Origin: Rhabdornis inornatus
Lineage: Eukaryota > Chordata > Aves > Passeriformes > Rhabdornithidae
NCBI GenBank assembly: GCA_013397075.1
Contig: VWZS01000496.1
Coordinates: 310,001 to 374,000 of the forward strand
DNA: 64,000 nucleotides
Direction of reading: 5' to 3'
The notes under the pieces were generated by a model. The model was not told where the DNA came from. It saw only the letters and a list, made by a program, of their open reading frames with translations, and made no database searches. Each line of letters starts with the position of its first letter. The stretch's first letter is position 1. Below are positions 1 to 10,740 of this stretch, piece after piece. Both the position numbers and the translations under genes were made by a program.

Positions 1-3000
1 TGGTAACGGTTGATGGTGATGGTTTTGAAGACTTCTTGTGTTCTGTACTGTAGGCTCCTGAAGGCAGTAGGTTGTCCTTTTATTCTGTGTTTGTACAGAG
101 CTAACAGAGTATAATCCTGTTCTGTGCTAGATAGTGAATTAAACATATTAGATATCTTAAAGTTACTTTTCTGTCTGAATGTTTTCAGGGTCAATGTGTG
201 CAGTACTATGTTTAAAATGGTTTTGAATCTGGAAGCAATCGCAACCACTGCTTTCAAGACTATGCACTTTTTCAGCTCTTGTGGATGGAAATACCTCTTA
301 GAGAACAGGAATTGAGCCATTATTGTGTCTTACTTTGAATTATGAATTAATTCACTATCCAGAATTATTACTAATGTTTAAGACAAATGCACTGGTATAG
401 TCAGTGACTTCATACACAGTAAGTCCTCTTGTCTCCAATACAATTTAGTTGGAAGAAATAGAAATCTAATTCTGTAAGTATTATGTAAGTATTTCATATT
501 AAATCATGTATTGCTTTTATGAACTTTATTACCAGAGAGGAGTAGAAGCTTATACAGTGAATTCTTAATAGCCCTAAGTAATGGTTTAAATGTTTGCTTT
601 TTTACCTTTCATCATAGTGCTGCAACAGAGTAAACTTAAATGCTCTTTTTCTGTTTCGTTTTCCCAGCATATTAAAATTATGATGTAGTTATTAATAGTG
701 GTATGGTAGTTGGTCCATATAATAGCCTTGTAGTAATGTACCTTCATATTAATAATTTCCTGAACTTTATTTTTCTCATAAGAATCTTTGTTTTAAATAA
801 GAAATGTGAAAATTAACGTTGCTCTTAGCATGATGATTGAAGAGTCTGCTGCTGCAAAAGTGGAAATGGCTTCAGGGGTTGGAGGTGGTTGCCTATAATT
901 TGATAGGGAGCTTTTTGATTATTAGTTGTCAAAAAAGTTTTGGAATTACGGAGGGTGGTAGTGAAAAATTAATAGGATGTGCCTAGAACCTCTAGATCTC
1001 CCCAAAATAGTTGTGGTGTACAGTGGAATAGTTAAATAGCTGAAAAAGGTGAGTGATGCTGTGTTTTTGAGCAAAACAGCAGCTAATGTTCCAGTCATAG
1101 CAGTTCCATAATGTTCCAGAGTTTGAAGTGCCGGTTCAAGTGACTCTCATAAACACTTCTTTAGATTTCAGTGGGTTCATGCACATGAATTAAACTAAGC
1201 AGATGCTAAAAAATTTGCAAAAACTTGAATCTGTCTGAGGGGTTTATTTTCTGGTAGCTCTGGCTGCCCAGAAGTACTTACAGCATGCTCTCACTTTTTA
1301 AAAACTTGAGAAAATGCTTGTAATTGTGCATTTGAAAGTATGAGACTTTTGCTATGAAACTTCTGACTAGATGCCAAAAAAACCCAACCTAAAATCACAA
1401 ATTTCAGGGGTCAAATAAAAATTTATCTGTGAGAATCTGCATATAGATAGCAAAAGAGAGATCTTTGTTAAGAACAGTCCATGAAAAAAAGCATCATGGA
1501 AGGAGCATGGGGAAAAAATAAAATAGTTTTCCAAAAGTCGATGTTTATCAAAAAGAGAAGGATCTTAGCAAATCCTCCACAGAAAGATAAAATATAAACA
1601 CCAGGAAAAGTGATTGATCTAGAATTCATTCCTTTTTCCTTTCTCAGCCCTCTTAGCTGACATGGTGATGAAAAGAGAGGATTAAAATGGGCTTCTTAAA
1701 GCCAAAATTTTATTAGGAAATTATTAAAAGCACATTGTGTCTCGTAAAGCGAAGTTGTGCTCTTTTCAGCCCAGCCTTGCTGCAAAGCATTTTCAGAGGA
1801 GAGCAACAGAAAAGGAGAGGGGATAAACATAGATTATTCTAACTTTCCTTATTCATGGGTAATAATATCTGTGGAATTTTCCATTTGTTTTCCTGGTCTG
1901 TCATTCACTGAAAACCCAGTGCACCCCTGAAGACAAGTCTGTATCCAGAAAGGATTTTGGATCAAAACTGCTCCAACTCCTTTGTTTGGAGAACAGTTTT
2001 GAGCAGTGACTACTGTAGCAGTGAGAATTCACACAGGGCAGGAGTGAAGTTATGGAAGCAGGGGAATGACATGGAAGAATCAAAATCCATCTGTGCACCC
2101 CACTGCCCCTCTTCCCCCAGAAAAAGGAGGAGGAGGATGAGGTAGAGAAATTTCTGAAGGTCCAACACAGAGAAAATTACTGGAGCTAGTTATTTCTTCC
2201 ATGGAAAACTAACTTCTAATGCATGTTGCATTTGATTCTTAGAATCCTGAGGGATTTGTCTTCCATACTGTGGCACATAGAGAGAAATACTGGCTTTATG
2301 GAGAGGCCTTTACCAAAGGCTTTGGTAAAGAAGCAGGTAATAGAGTACCAATTTTGTGATAAAAGCTGAAAGCTTTTTCACTTTCTTTCTTCCCTTTCAG
2401 TATTTTTGTCCAGAAGCTCCATCAGATGTTCATAGGTCCCTAGCACACAAGAGTAATCATTGTTGTCACCTTCATTGTCATGCTCTGGGAGGGAACTCGA
2501 AGAATTGTGGGTGAATTTAAGATCAAAGGGTTTAAAATATTTTCACAAATCTCTGTAAGTCTGAATGGAGTGGAGATTTCTAGATAATCCTATAAATCCA
2601 CCTTAAAGTTAAAAATCTGATAAATCTATTTCTCCTTCATTGCCTACATTTATTTTTGCTGTAAAATAATAACAGAAAAAAGCTAAATTTATTTTAGCTG
2701 TCCATGACTGATGGTAGTATGAGCTGATAAAGAATCATATCCTTGATCATTGCTCTGTTGCTCTATGCCTCTCCCCAGCCACAGGCCACCCAAGCACTTT
2801 CACTAGGAGAACCATGTGTATGAACCACTGGCTTCAATCCAGCCTGTAAAATGCTCATAATTACAGAGTCTCATTAAAATGAAATCAGTGAAACAGGCTT
2901 CTGCTCTTAAAAATGATGGGTAGAATCCAGAGATCCTGAAGACCTTTATGCTTTCACTGTGAAATAATTCCTTCTATTCTTTGGCTCTATCTATTAATTT

Positions 3001-5546
3001 AGAAAAACTACCATTATGGTTAGCAGGAACGCATGAAAATATGCCCCCAGTCTAAAGGACTACGCTGTAATATCTGTTAAATAGCTGGCCACCACTATTC
3101 AGCTAATGGGATGAAATCCACTGGCATAGCTGAAATGATGGTCAGCCCCTCAGCATCTTCATACTTAAGTCGTGACAGGAATCTGCTAATGGCATTTGTT
3201 AGTTCAAAGATGAGTTCTTATGGCTTTTGCTTCCAAAATGCAAAATAAGGTATTTTAATTTTTGCATGAATTTACCAATCAGACTGGAAAGTACTGACAT
3301 CTATTTTTCACAGCCCTGACTCAGTTTCAAGCACCAATTCTGCAGCATCAAGATGATGCTTTACTGCTTATGGCTGCTCCCCACTGCAGTTTGCAGTTTC
3401 CTAAAAGCCCTTCAGCTGAGTGTGGAACAGCAGTGGCTTTCTGGCTCTGTGTGCATGCCCAGATGAACTGCACTGGCCAGCAGTACCCTGAGCCTGACAG
3501 TCTCTAATGTTTCTAACAGGTGCTGAGCTACAGAAGTGGCTTATCTGGAAGGTTCTTTGTTGGTGCATCCATACAGGTTATGCTCAAAGCAGATGGACTG
3601 AGGGTGACCCAATAGGATTTTCTATGTATGATTTTAATCAGCTTAATTTAAGAATGGAACATTAGGCTTAGCCTGTGGCAGGATGAGTCCAACACATGTG
3701 GCCAAAAATTATCTGAATTATAAAATTTCTAATTCTAGGATGTACAGGATGAAGAAAGTTGAGTCACCAAGTTCAGGGTTCAGCCTCCATTTCTGCATAA
3801 ATGGAAGGAAACAAAGGATAATATCTTGTATTTTTGGGTATTTTCTTTTTTTATTTTCATGTACCAAATGTGCATTCTTGTATCTCTTAAAAAAATAAAT
3901 TCCAGATCAGTTTCTGTGACTTAACAGGGATTATACTTGTTTGGAAAATCACAGTCTGAAACTTTTTCCTTACTAATTGGAACCAATAGACGCTCCCAGT
4001 AGTGAAGTTTCTTTCTTTTTCTTCTTAATTGCAAGCGCCAGAAAAAGCTGTAGTTCAGATACTGACAATACAATAAATAGCTGACCTGGTGGAACGTGCT
4101 TGGGCTGTAGCCAGGAATCTGATCCATAGATACACTCTCCTTTGGGAAATGCTTCTTTCTCTTTGTTTTGTAAGTCTTGTAGTAACCTATTATTTATTTT
4201 TTTTTAATTTTATTTTTTCTTTTCTTTTTTTAAGCCAAATTTTTATTTTTATAAATAATCATATTTCAAAATAATGATCTGGTAGATTGTGACTCTTTTG
4301 AGATAGGAGTGAATAATACTACTTGTGAATTATGGATTGTTTCCACTTTTGCTCATATCAATATACATCCAGGAATATGTGTTGTGAATATATTATATTT
4401 GCCTTACCCTGAGTGAGACTGGTATTATACCTCATTTTTGTAAAACACTGCATTATTTCCATGTAATAACATCCTCAGAATCGAATTCTGTTCTCTCACA
4501 AGCTCCAGCATACAAGGAGTGCAGCATAAATGTATCATCAGCATATTAATTATCTGACTAATAAAAGTGAATGCCTGCAGTTGCTCTTTGCTGGATTTCA
4601 TCTGGTGGTCAGGAGCAGAGCAGTGCCACTTAAATTACAGCTTGCTCCAAACAGTTGGAGGCTGGTGTTGACCCCACATTAAAGAAAGCCTCCAGCTGTG
4701 CAGGGAACCAGCCTGTTCTACCTCTGTGGGGTTGCTATGGGCATGTGGCTCTAAGAGCCACTAATATGGACTGGCAGCAAGTGAAAGAAACCTATATAAG
4801 ATCCAAACATAAACCATAGTATTGATTTTGATACACTGGTTGTGGACTAGGGCTTTACATTATTTGACCAGTGACTTTGTCACATGTTGAACAGATGGAA
4901 AGTATTTCTTGCTGACTTTTTTCATAGGGTGAAGATGTTTTGTGGATGAAATTTGCTTGTGTATTTTGCTGGCTGTTGCTGATGTAGATGAGTAATTTAC
5001 TGAGCACAGAGCTGGTTCATGATGGGGAAAAAGTGATAGCTATGAAAGTTGCATTGCTGATCTTGTAAGGAAGGCCAGAGCTAAATTTTTTCCTGATTTT
5101 TAAAATCTGGCTAATCAAAATCAATCACCATTGTTTAACACTTTGGATAAAAAAATAATTGTGTCTGTAGAGTTGCCTCCTAAATTTAAACCAGCAACCA
5201 GATTGTTTTTTCCTAATCAGAAAGTCATAAAGATTGCTTGGGGAATGTCGTATGGTGGTGGTATTTATGTGACAATTCCAGCTCCAGTGCTTATGTGAAA
5301 TGGGCAATCTTTCACAGTCACCAGGTTTGCAGAAAACTTCAAGTGCTGAAATGATTCTTCCCAGAAAGAGAAATGAAAAAGCCAGGCTGAAAAGCAAAAC
5401 TCTTAAGAGCTAAAAATGAGGTGAAATGCTGTTCAGATTTTCAGAAGCCTCACTTCTGTATTTCCCAAAATCATGCAGCCCATGTCTGTTTCTGTTTCTT
5501 ACATCAATTTACATATTTAAATCTATTTATTCTCATTTTCTTTTAG
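1..5546 (+). other. SORCS2: SORCS2 intron, 3' part (upstream of the exon)
   Basis: This is AT-rich, non-repetitive intron sequence, assigned to SORCS2 by its position before the exon. I see no exon, RNA gene or recognisable transposon in it. Open frames of 61-90 codons, for example around 1.9-2.1 kb and 5.1-5.4 kb, have no recognisable protein content; the latter ends just upstream of the exon and is antisense to it. A T-rich low-complexity patch lies at about 4195-4235. A somewhat GC-richer stretch lies at about 3330-3560 with no recognisable content. The preceding exon must lie to the left of the window. Confidence 0.75.
5527..5546 (+). other. SORCS2: 3' splice site (acceptor) of the SORCS2 exon
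   Basis: A pyrimidine-rich stretch, almost all T and C (tctcattttcttttag at its end), runs directly into the exon with no competing AG between the tract and the junction. It fits a strong vertebrate U2-type acceptor. The protein match begins at the very next base, which fixes the junction. Confidence 0.87.
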
Positions 5547-5614
5547 GTGATCCTGATCCTTACCAAGTATTATCATACTGACATGGGGAAAGTTCTGGAG
5601 AGCTCTTTGTGGAG
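5547..5614 (+). CDS. SORCS2: Internal coding exon of SORCS2 (VPS10-domain receptor)
   Basis: This is a 68-base exon in a single open frame. It reads VILILTKYYH, then TDMGKVLESSLW, then the first two bases (AG) of an arginine codon. It is bounded by a TTTTAG acceptor and a GTAAGT donor. SorCS proteins are type I membrane sorting receptors for neurotrophin-related ligands; SorCS2 acts with p75NTR and proBDNF/proNGF in neurons. The segment belongs to an early blade of the N-terminal VPS10 (Sortilin) beta-propeller, in the lumenal/extracellular part. ESSLWRS is shared across SorCS paralogues. From what I know of the family, the H-x-DMGKVLESSLW form is SORCS2-like, whereas SORCS1 and SORCS3 have DFNLGSVTESSLW at this place. 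The exon starts between codons (phase 0) and ends after codon base 2. Its length is not a multiple of three, so skipping it would shift the frame. It is too short to stand out as an open reading frame and was found by its splice sites and protein match. I am sure it is a SorCS exon and fairly sure of the paralogue. Confidence 0.88.
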
Positions 5615-5620
5615 GTAAGT
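5615..5620 (+). other. SORCS2: 5' splice site (donor) of the SORCS2 exon
   Basis: The exon ends GGAG and the intron opens GTAAGT, a full match to the vertebrate U1-binding consensus. It splits the arginine codon after its second base, so the next exon must supply the third base. The family continues with Ser-Ser-Asp-Phe-Gly. No such exon is visible downstream in this window. Confidence 0.88.
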
Positions 5621-6294
5621 TCTCTGCTTTTTCTAGAACCTTCCCTCCTGCTGTTCTTGGAATACATCCATCACTACCTTTTCCAGACTGCTGCTGAGTT
5701 GAGTTGGTAGCTGACTGATGCTACTGTAGTAAGATTATCCAGATTATCATCAGCTCTTAGTCCTTCTCTTCCTTAAATGCATTTCCTGTAGAGGAATTAG
5801 AGTTTGTAATGAGTTTTAACATTAGAAGCAAAGAATGATGGAGAATATAAGGTACCTTATTGATGCCACTTTACAAGTTGCCATGTTTTTCATTTTCCTA
5901 GAAGTTCTGTATCAAATTTTTAAAAAGTTTGAAATGCTTACTGTGTTGGGATGTGTCTTTTGGGAATTCTTGCTGCTTCAGTAGTGTACTGAGGTTAGTA
6001 AATAATCCTGCTTTGGAAGCAGTTAGGATTGTCTGGATGAAGTACACCAGCAGTGTAGGTCGTATTGTGTTTTATGACAACTGGGAATAAATAGTAATCC
6101 AAATAAATTTCTAAATTATTCTCATTCCCATAATACTTGTGAATTAAGATATCAATATGTGTGCACAGATTACATGTTCAGGTGTACGTCAGCACAAAAG
6201 CAGGGGTAAGGTAAGCCTGTGTTATACTAGTCACACTTCTCAGTTATCTTCTCAGGTCTTGGTTGTCTTTTGCTAAGAAGGCTTTTTGTGCTGT

Positions 6295-6331
<37 letters not shown>

Positions 6332-7440
6332 GTGCGTGTGAGTCTGTATAAATTTTCCACAAGAAATTTTTGCTAGACCGATCACATACATTTGAAAAGT
6401 GAAAGTATTTCACTGTTATCAACAAATGTGATACTGCACCCTGCACCAGTATTAACTCTGCTAGTTTTGCTGGTTATCTCTAACAGTAGAAATAAATGAT
6501 AGGAGACTTAAGCAGTCATAGATGACATTCAAATGTAGCTCATAAGCTTCAGGTCTAGAAACAAATAATTTTTCTAAAACCGTGTGGCTTAGGTACTTGT
6601 AAACTTCATGCTGTTCCAAGAGCTTGTATGGGGATTTGACCTTCAGCTGTGAGTGTATGGACCTTTACAGAGACAATCCAAGAAAAGGACTGGGTAAGGG
6701 AATAGGGAGTGGGAAAAGTCTGTTTCCAGGACATGCTGCAAAACAGCCTTGTTACTTATTTTGAAAGAGGTGGCATTGTTTTAACCGTGTGGGGTGTCTC
6801 AGTGACAGTGCTTCTGCAATAACTTGTTGTCATACCAGTGTCTGACTAGTGCTCAGTCTGGCCAGGGCCAGTGGTCCATGCAGAATAAGGGTATTTCTAG
6901 AAATTTCTAGTCATAAGAAGGAAGTATTCAGGAAGGAGAGTAAGATCACATGGAGACTTCTTAGCATTGGCTCAAGATTGGCCTTTTTAGGGCTATGACA
7001 GTTCATTTGTAATTATCCTTTAAACTCACAAGATTCAGAATTTATTGCACATTTGTTTCTGTTTTACGTTTTGTCCAACATCTTGTGCAAATAAGAAAAC
7101 CAAATGACAGTTTGGATACTCCCAACTGCGTAAGCACACACTGCTTTCCTATTATTTGTCATTGGCCCATGTGCAATATATTTCAAGTTTTCCAATCCAT
7201 ACTTTAGGGTATCTATCATAGTCTTTTAAGCGTTTTCAGTTGGATTCTTCAAAATAAACGCTTTGATCTTTTAAAATAAACATAAACCAGGCTTCAGATA
7301 ATGTTTCTTTCTTTGGAGAACATAAACACTTAAAACAAGGTCATCCAGACCTTGCTGACAGCTGGTGTAAAGAACTGGTGTGAATTCCGTTCAAATAAAA
7401 TTGATACTAGCGTGCATTATCTGGAAATAGTGCCTTTTTA
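5621..7440 (+). other. SORCS2: SORCS2 intron, start of the downstream intron
   Basis: This is unique-looking AT-rich intron sequence following the donor site. The only distinctive item is the 34-base T run at 6297-6330, listed separately. No second exon, RNA gene or recognisable mobile element was seen. Confidence 0.7.
6297..6330 (+). repeat. Poly-T homopolymer, 34 bases
   Basis: An uninterrupted run of 34 T follows ctgtag and precedes ggtgcg. It could be the A-tail of a minus-strand retrocopy whose body is no longer visible, or a slipped homopolymer. No body of an A-tailed element is recognisable next to it. Its length in the assembly may be inexact. Confidence 0.95.
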
Positions 7441-7444
7441 CTTA

Positions 7445-7800
7445 CAAGTAACAGATGTACCAGATGCTTTGGTACTGGCACAGGTCATGGTCCCACGCCA
7501 AGGGCTGGGCACAGATGTCCTCAGGGCTCTCAGTGGTGTCAGGCTTTGGGGATGTGCCAGGTGTCCATGGCTCCACTTCAGTGCAGCAGAGATGGGGCCC
7601 TGGGGGACTCTCCTTGGCTATGTCTTGCAATTTTACAGGGTACATCCCAGCCAGGGTCTGGACATCAGGGTGCCTTGGGCTGTCCACTTTGTCAAGAGAG
7701 CCTCTGGGAGCTCACTCCTTGATGTGATGATTCCCCAAACCTGCTGAGCCAGGGATGGGGATGAAGGCTGCGGCTTGTTGATGAGACAGGCTGGGTGGGT
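7445..7800. other. GC-rich patch of unknown origin joined to a CR1 end
   Basis: This block is clearly richer in G and C than the sequence on either side and has open frames of 81-131 codons in three overlapping registers on both strands. That is what stop-poor GC-rich sequence produces, not evidence for a gene: no splice sites or protein family are apparent. It runs directly into the CR1 3' end at 7808. It may be an unrecognised body of the same retroelement or an unrelated repeat carrying GC-biased sequence. I could not match it to a known CR1 segment. Confidence 0.45.
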
Positions 7801-7807
7801 TCTCAGT

Positions 7808-7866
7808 CACCTGGTCTAGTGGAAGGTCCCTTCCAACCCAAACCAAACCATTCTGTGATTCTGTGG
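7808..7866 (+). mobile_element. CR1 LINE 3' end, sense orientation
   Basis: The sequence passes from cacctggtctagtggaagg through tcccttccaacccaaacc to cattctgtgattctgtg. This is the standard 3' terminus of avian CR1 elements, including the short tandem ATTCTGTG octamers at the very end instead of a poly-A tail. The usual intervening piece of the 3' UTR appears to be missing between the 'ggtctagtggaagg' and 'tcccttccaaccc' parts. It is the only CR1 fragment here in the same orientation as SORCS2, and the least diverged. Confidence 0.88.
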
Positions 7867-8153
7867 TTTCTAAAACCAGTATGGAAAAGCTGAAAGGAAA
7901 CGAGTGCTGAAGATGAGTGCTTGGGCCAGGGGTTACTGCCTAGGTGCTCCGTGCCTGGATATGTTCTGGCCTCAACTCCTTCCTCCACCTCTGCCTGCTG
8001 TGATGTGTAAGAGACACACACAGTTGTCAAACTGGAAGAGTTACAAAGTGCTTGGATCTGGAAAAGTGCAAATCAGACCAACTACTGCAAAAGTATCAAA
8101 CAGTGCCCCTCTCTGTTGAGATGTAGCTCACTACTTGTACTAAATAACTGAAT

Positions 8154-8180
8154 GAAGTCCCTTTACAGTCAAGGGACTTC
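8154..8180. repeat. Perfect inverted repeat, 10-bp arms
   Basis: gaagtccctt at 8154-8163 is the exact reverse complement of aagggacttc at 8171-8180, separated by 7 bases. It would form a short hairpin in RNA or a cruciform in DNA. The stem is far too short for a microRNA precursor. No function is implied. Confidence 0.8.
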
Positions 8181-8524
8181 TGTGTTCCCACCTGTGTAAA
8201 ATGGTTGGAGCTTCCCCAGTTTTCACCCATGTTTGCTGATGGATCTTGGGTGTTGTATTCACATTGGTAACCTGCCCAGAATGCATAGTGTATATATTTT
8301 TCAACTTTTTTGTTTAATTCTCTTTTGCATTCTTATTTGTATCAAACAAATATGCTGTAAAACAGGTGTGAAAAATGATATGGGGCTTTTTTTGTTAGCA
8401 GAGAAATGCCATTAATCTGTTTCTGTACCCTACTGGGAATAGATCCTCTCTAGTTCTTTCCTGAATTGGCCCAATGGTTTTGTTCCTATCTTGCCTGGCT
8501 AGATAATACCAGAAATCATATCGT

Positions 8525-8545
8525 CTAAGTCACTAAGTGACTTAG
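8525..8545. repeat. Perfect 21-bp palindrome with a 1-base centre
   Basis: ctaagtcact at 8525-8534 and agtgacttag at 8536-8545 are exact reverse complements around a single A. A further partial copy (tcacta) follows directly. It could be a dimer-binding site or a slipped or duplicated sequence. No known element was recognised around it. Confidence 0.82.
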
Positions 8546-9789
8546 TCACTAAATGAAAATAAACTAGTTTTTTAAACTGATCAAATCTGACTAGGGTAAT
8601 TTTTTAATGTTAATATCCCAATTTCGCTTTCTGGTCAGTAAATATTAACCTACCTTTCTGTTTATCAGTTCCTTTGTTCCTTGAAGCTGCGTCTGTCATC
8701 TTCTAAAACATATTTCCACTTCATCTCTTTCCTTTTCTTCCATCTCTCAAAAGAATTTTTTTCTCCTTGTTTATTGGAACAAAGAATGAGAAAGATGGTC
8801 TAGTGGCATTTGTTTGTTCTTAGTGACCTTGGAGCTGCAGTGAGACTTTTAAGAGTGATGCAAATGGTGGTGAAAAACACCAGTCAGAGGTACATGCCTA
8901 GGTGGGGGGACTCTATGTGAAGATGATTTGTGGGTGGATCTTTGCGTTGCATTTTTTGTACCTCTGCAGAGGATTGTCAGTTTGTGTGGGTAACTTATGC
9001 CTGCCCACATAAGTGAGGTTACAGGCTTTGAAGACCTACATTTGAATTACCTTAGAATTTTTCATTGTTGAATAAATAGGGAAAAGAGTACTGTGTAATG
9101 AAATTCTTAACAAGGTTTTACTCATAACAACCATGTCTGGTTACATTGAAGAGGTGAAGACAAAATCTTGATGGAAGCATGCAGTTAAAAAATACCAGAC
9201 TGTGCTTCTTTAGTCAGCCACTTCTGATGCTTTCCTAATTTGCTAATTAGTAATTGTCAAGGTGTAAGTCATATAATTATTTCACTCAAAATAAGGTAGG
9301 GAAATAAATAGAGATAGTATTGATTACCTCTTGAATATAAACTAAAATAACTTTTTGAGAAGGAAGAGGATTGTTTTCAGGTCTGCTTTTAGAGTTTCTA
9401 AACTGTGGTACAAATTGGGAATAAAGTTTGGTTGTCATGCTAGAGCTCATTAACATAATGAAAAAAATGAGAATTCAAATTCAAAATTTTTGTCACAAGT
9501 TGTGCATACATAGAAAATACTTTACAAACTCGAGCTGTTCATGTCAGAGTTCACACACATATTTATCCAGCATATTTACAGTGTGAAGGAGCTAAAACCA
9601 ACTGACCATTTAGGTTGAGTGTGTTTTCATATGCTTTATGGACTCATTTGTGTACAACATATGTAGGTGCACATATTTTACAACATTGGGTATCTGCTTG
9701 CATCTGTTGAATGCCTGCAACTTAAGATATAAGTGTTAAATTTTACAATCAAACTTTGAATTAGTAACCACTATGAAATTAATGATAAC
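8546..9789 (+). other. SORCS2: SORCS2 intron, no recognised element
   Basis: This is AT-rich intron sequence. I saw no exon, repeat family or RNA gene. It contains scattered short A and T tracts only. Confidence 0.6.
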
Positions 9790-9970
9790 ACTTATCTGAC
9801 TTAGTTATTCCTAATAATATTGGAAATATAGTTGATTATTATTATTCAGTTTTATAGATGGAACAACTGAGATGGTAATATTGCTGAAGGTTATGCAGTG
9901 GTGACTCAGCACTATATGACCATGGAATTACCTTCCAACCCTGTGCTTAGGCTCAGAGTCCTGTTACTGG
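9790..9970 (+). mobile_element. MIR-like (CORE-type) SINE remnant
   Basis: In order, the sequence shows a cttatctgacttagttattcc block, attattattcagttttatagatgg, aacaactgagatgg, gctgaaggttatgcagtgg and gtgcttaggctcagagtcctg. These follow the layout of MIR-type SINEs: a 'cattttacagatgaggaaactgag' core, then 'cccaaggtcacacagc', then 'agtggcagagc...aacccaggtct'. Divergence is high and no A-tail remains, as expected for an amniote-age copy. The boundaries are approximate. Confidence 0.65.
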
Positions 9971-10329
9971 TAGGCATGCAGCCTTCCCTTCCTTAGCTTG
10001 ATCTAAGCAATGAATAATAGATGCTGCTGATGATTGCTAATAAAGTTTTGATTGCATATTATCGAGCTGTAATGATACAGTAATGCTAAAGTGGCTTGCT
10101 GTGTAATTGCCATTGTTCCCAATGGCATCACCATGTTGTTACTGCTTCACCACAGCAAAACAAATGGCGTTACTTGATGTTAACTGCACTGTTGGATCCT
10201 CTCAGCATTGCCTGCTGAATGCTAGGTAGCCCTGTTTTCAGAGATGTTGGGTTGTTCTGCCCCATGTTATCAGTAAAGAAATACTAAATGAAGAAACAGA
10301 CTTCCCCACCTCCTTAAATATTTTTGGAT

Positions 10330-10740
10330 ATCCCAGCTGAGCCTTCTGGGTCTCCTTACTCTAGAAGCAGCTTGAGGGGGAAGAAAAGTCAAAGTGCTGT
10401 GGGAGGTTGAAAGTCCAGATCAGTGGCTGGACAGGTGGAGGTGAGAACAGTTGGGAGAGCCTCACAGACAGCATCGTGCTTGCCAAATCCCAAGGAGTCA
10501 GGAATATCCTGTCTGTGATGGCACAGCTCTTTCTATCTACACCCACAACAAGGTGAACACCTATTCAAGGACAAGACTCACTTGTGCAAGCCCGCTGGCC
10601 GTCAGGAGCAGTCGGGGCATAGTGACTGCAGGGGGCTTTGGGCACTTATACAGAGTGCAGGCCTACACTAAAGCTAAAATCCAGACTACAAAGAGCTGGA
10701 GATTCTGTTAAGGTGGATACAGTGAACGGCAGATGGCTCA
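10330..10740. other. GC-richer patch, unidentified
   Basis: This stretch is richer in G and C than its flanks, with open frames of 61 and 86 codons on opposite strands. I recognise no protein family, splice pattern or repeat. It may be an old unrecognised repeat. Confidence 0.4.

Noticed and set aside
7352..7747. 131-codon + frame with overlapping 90- and 81-codon frames
   Set aside because: All registers of a GC-rich, stop-poor block are open at once and none resembles a protein family. It abuts a CR1 end and has no splice structure.
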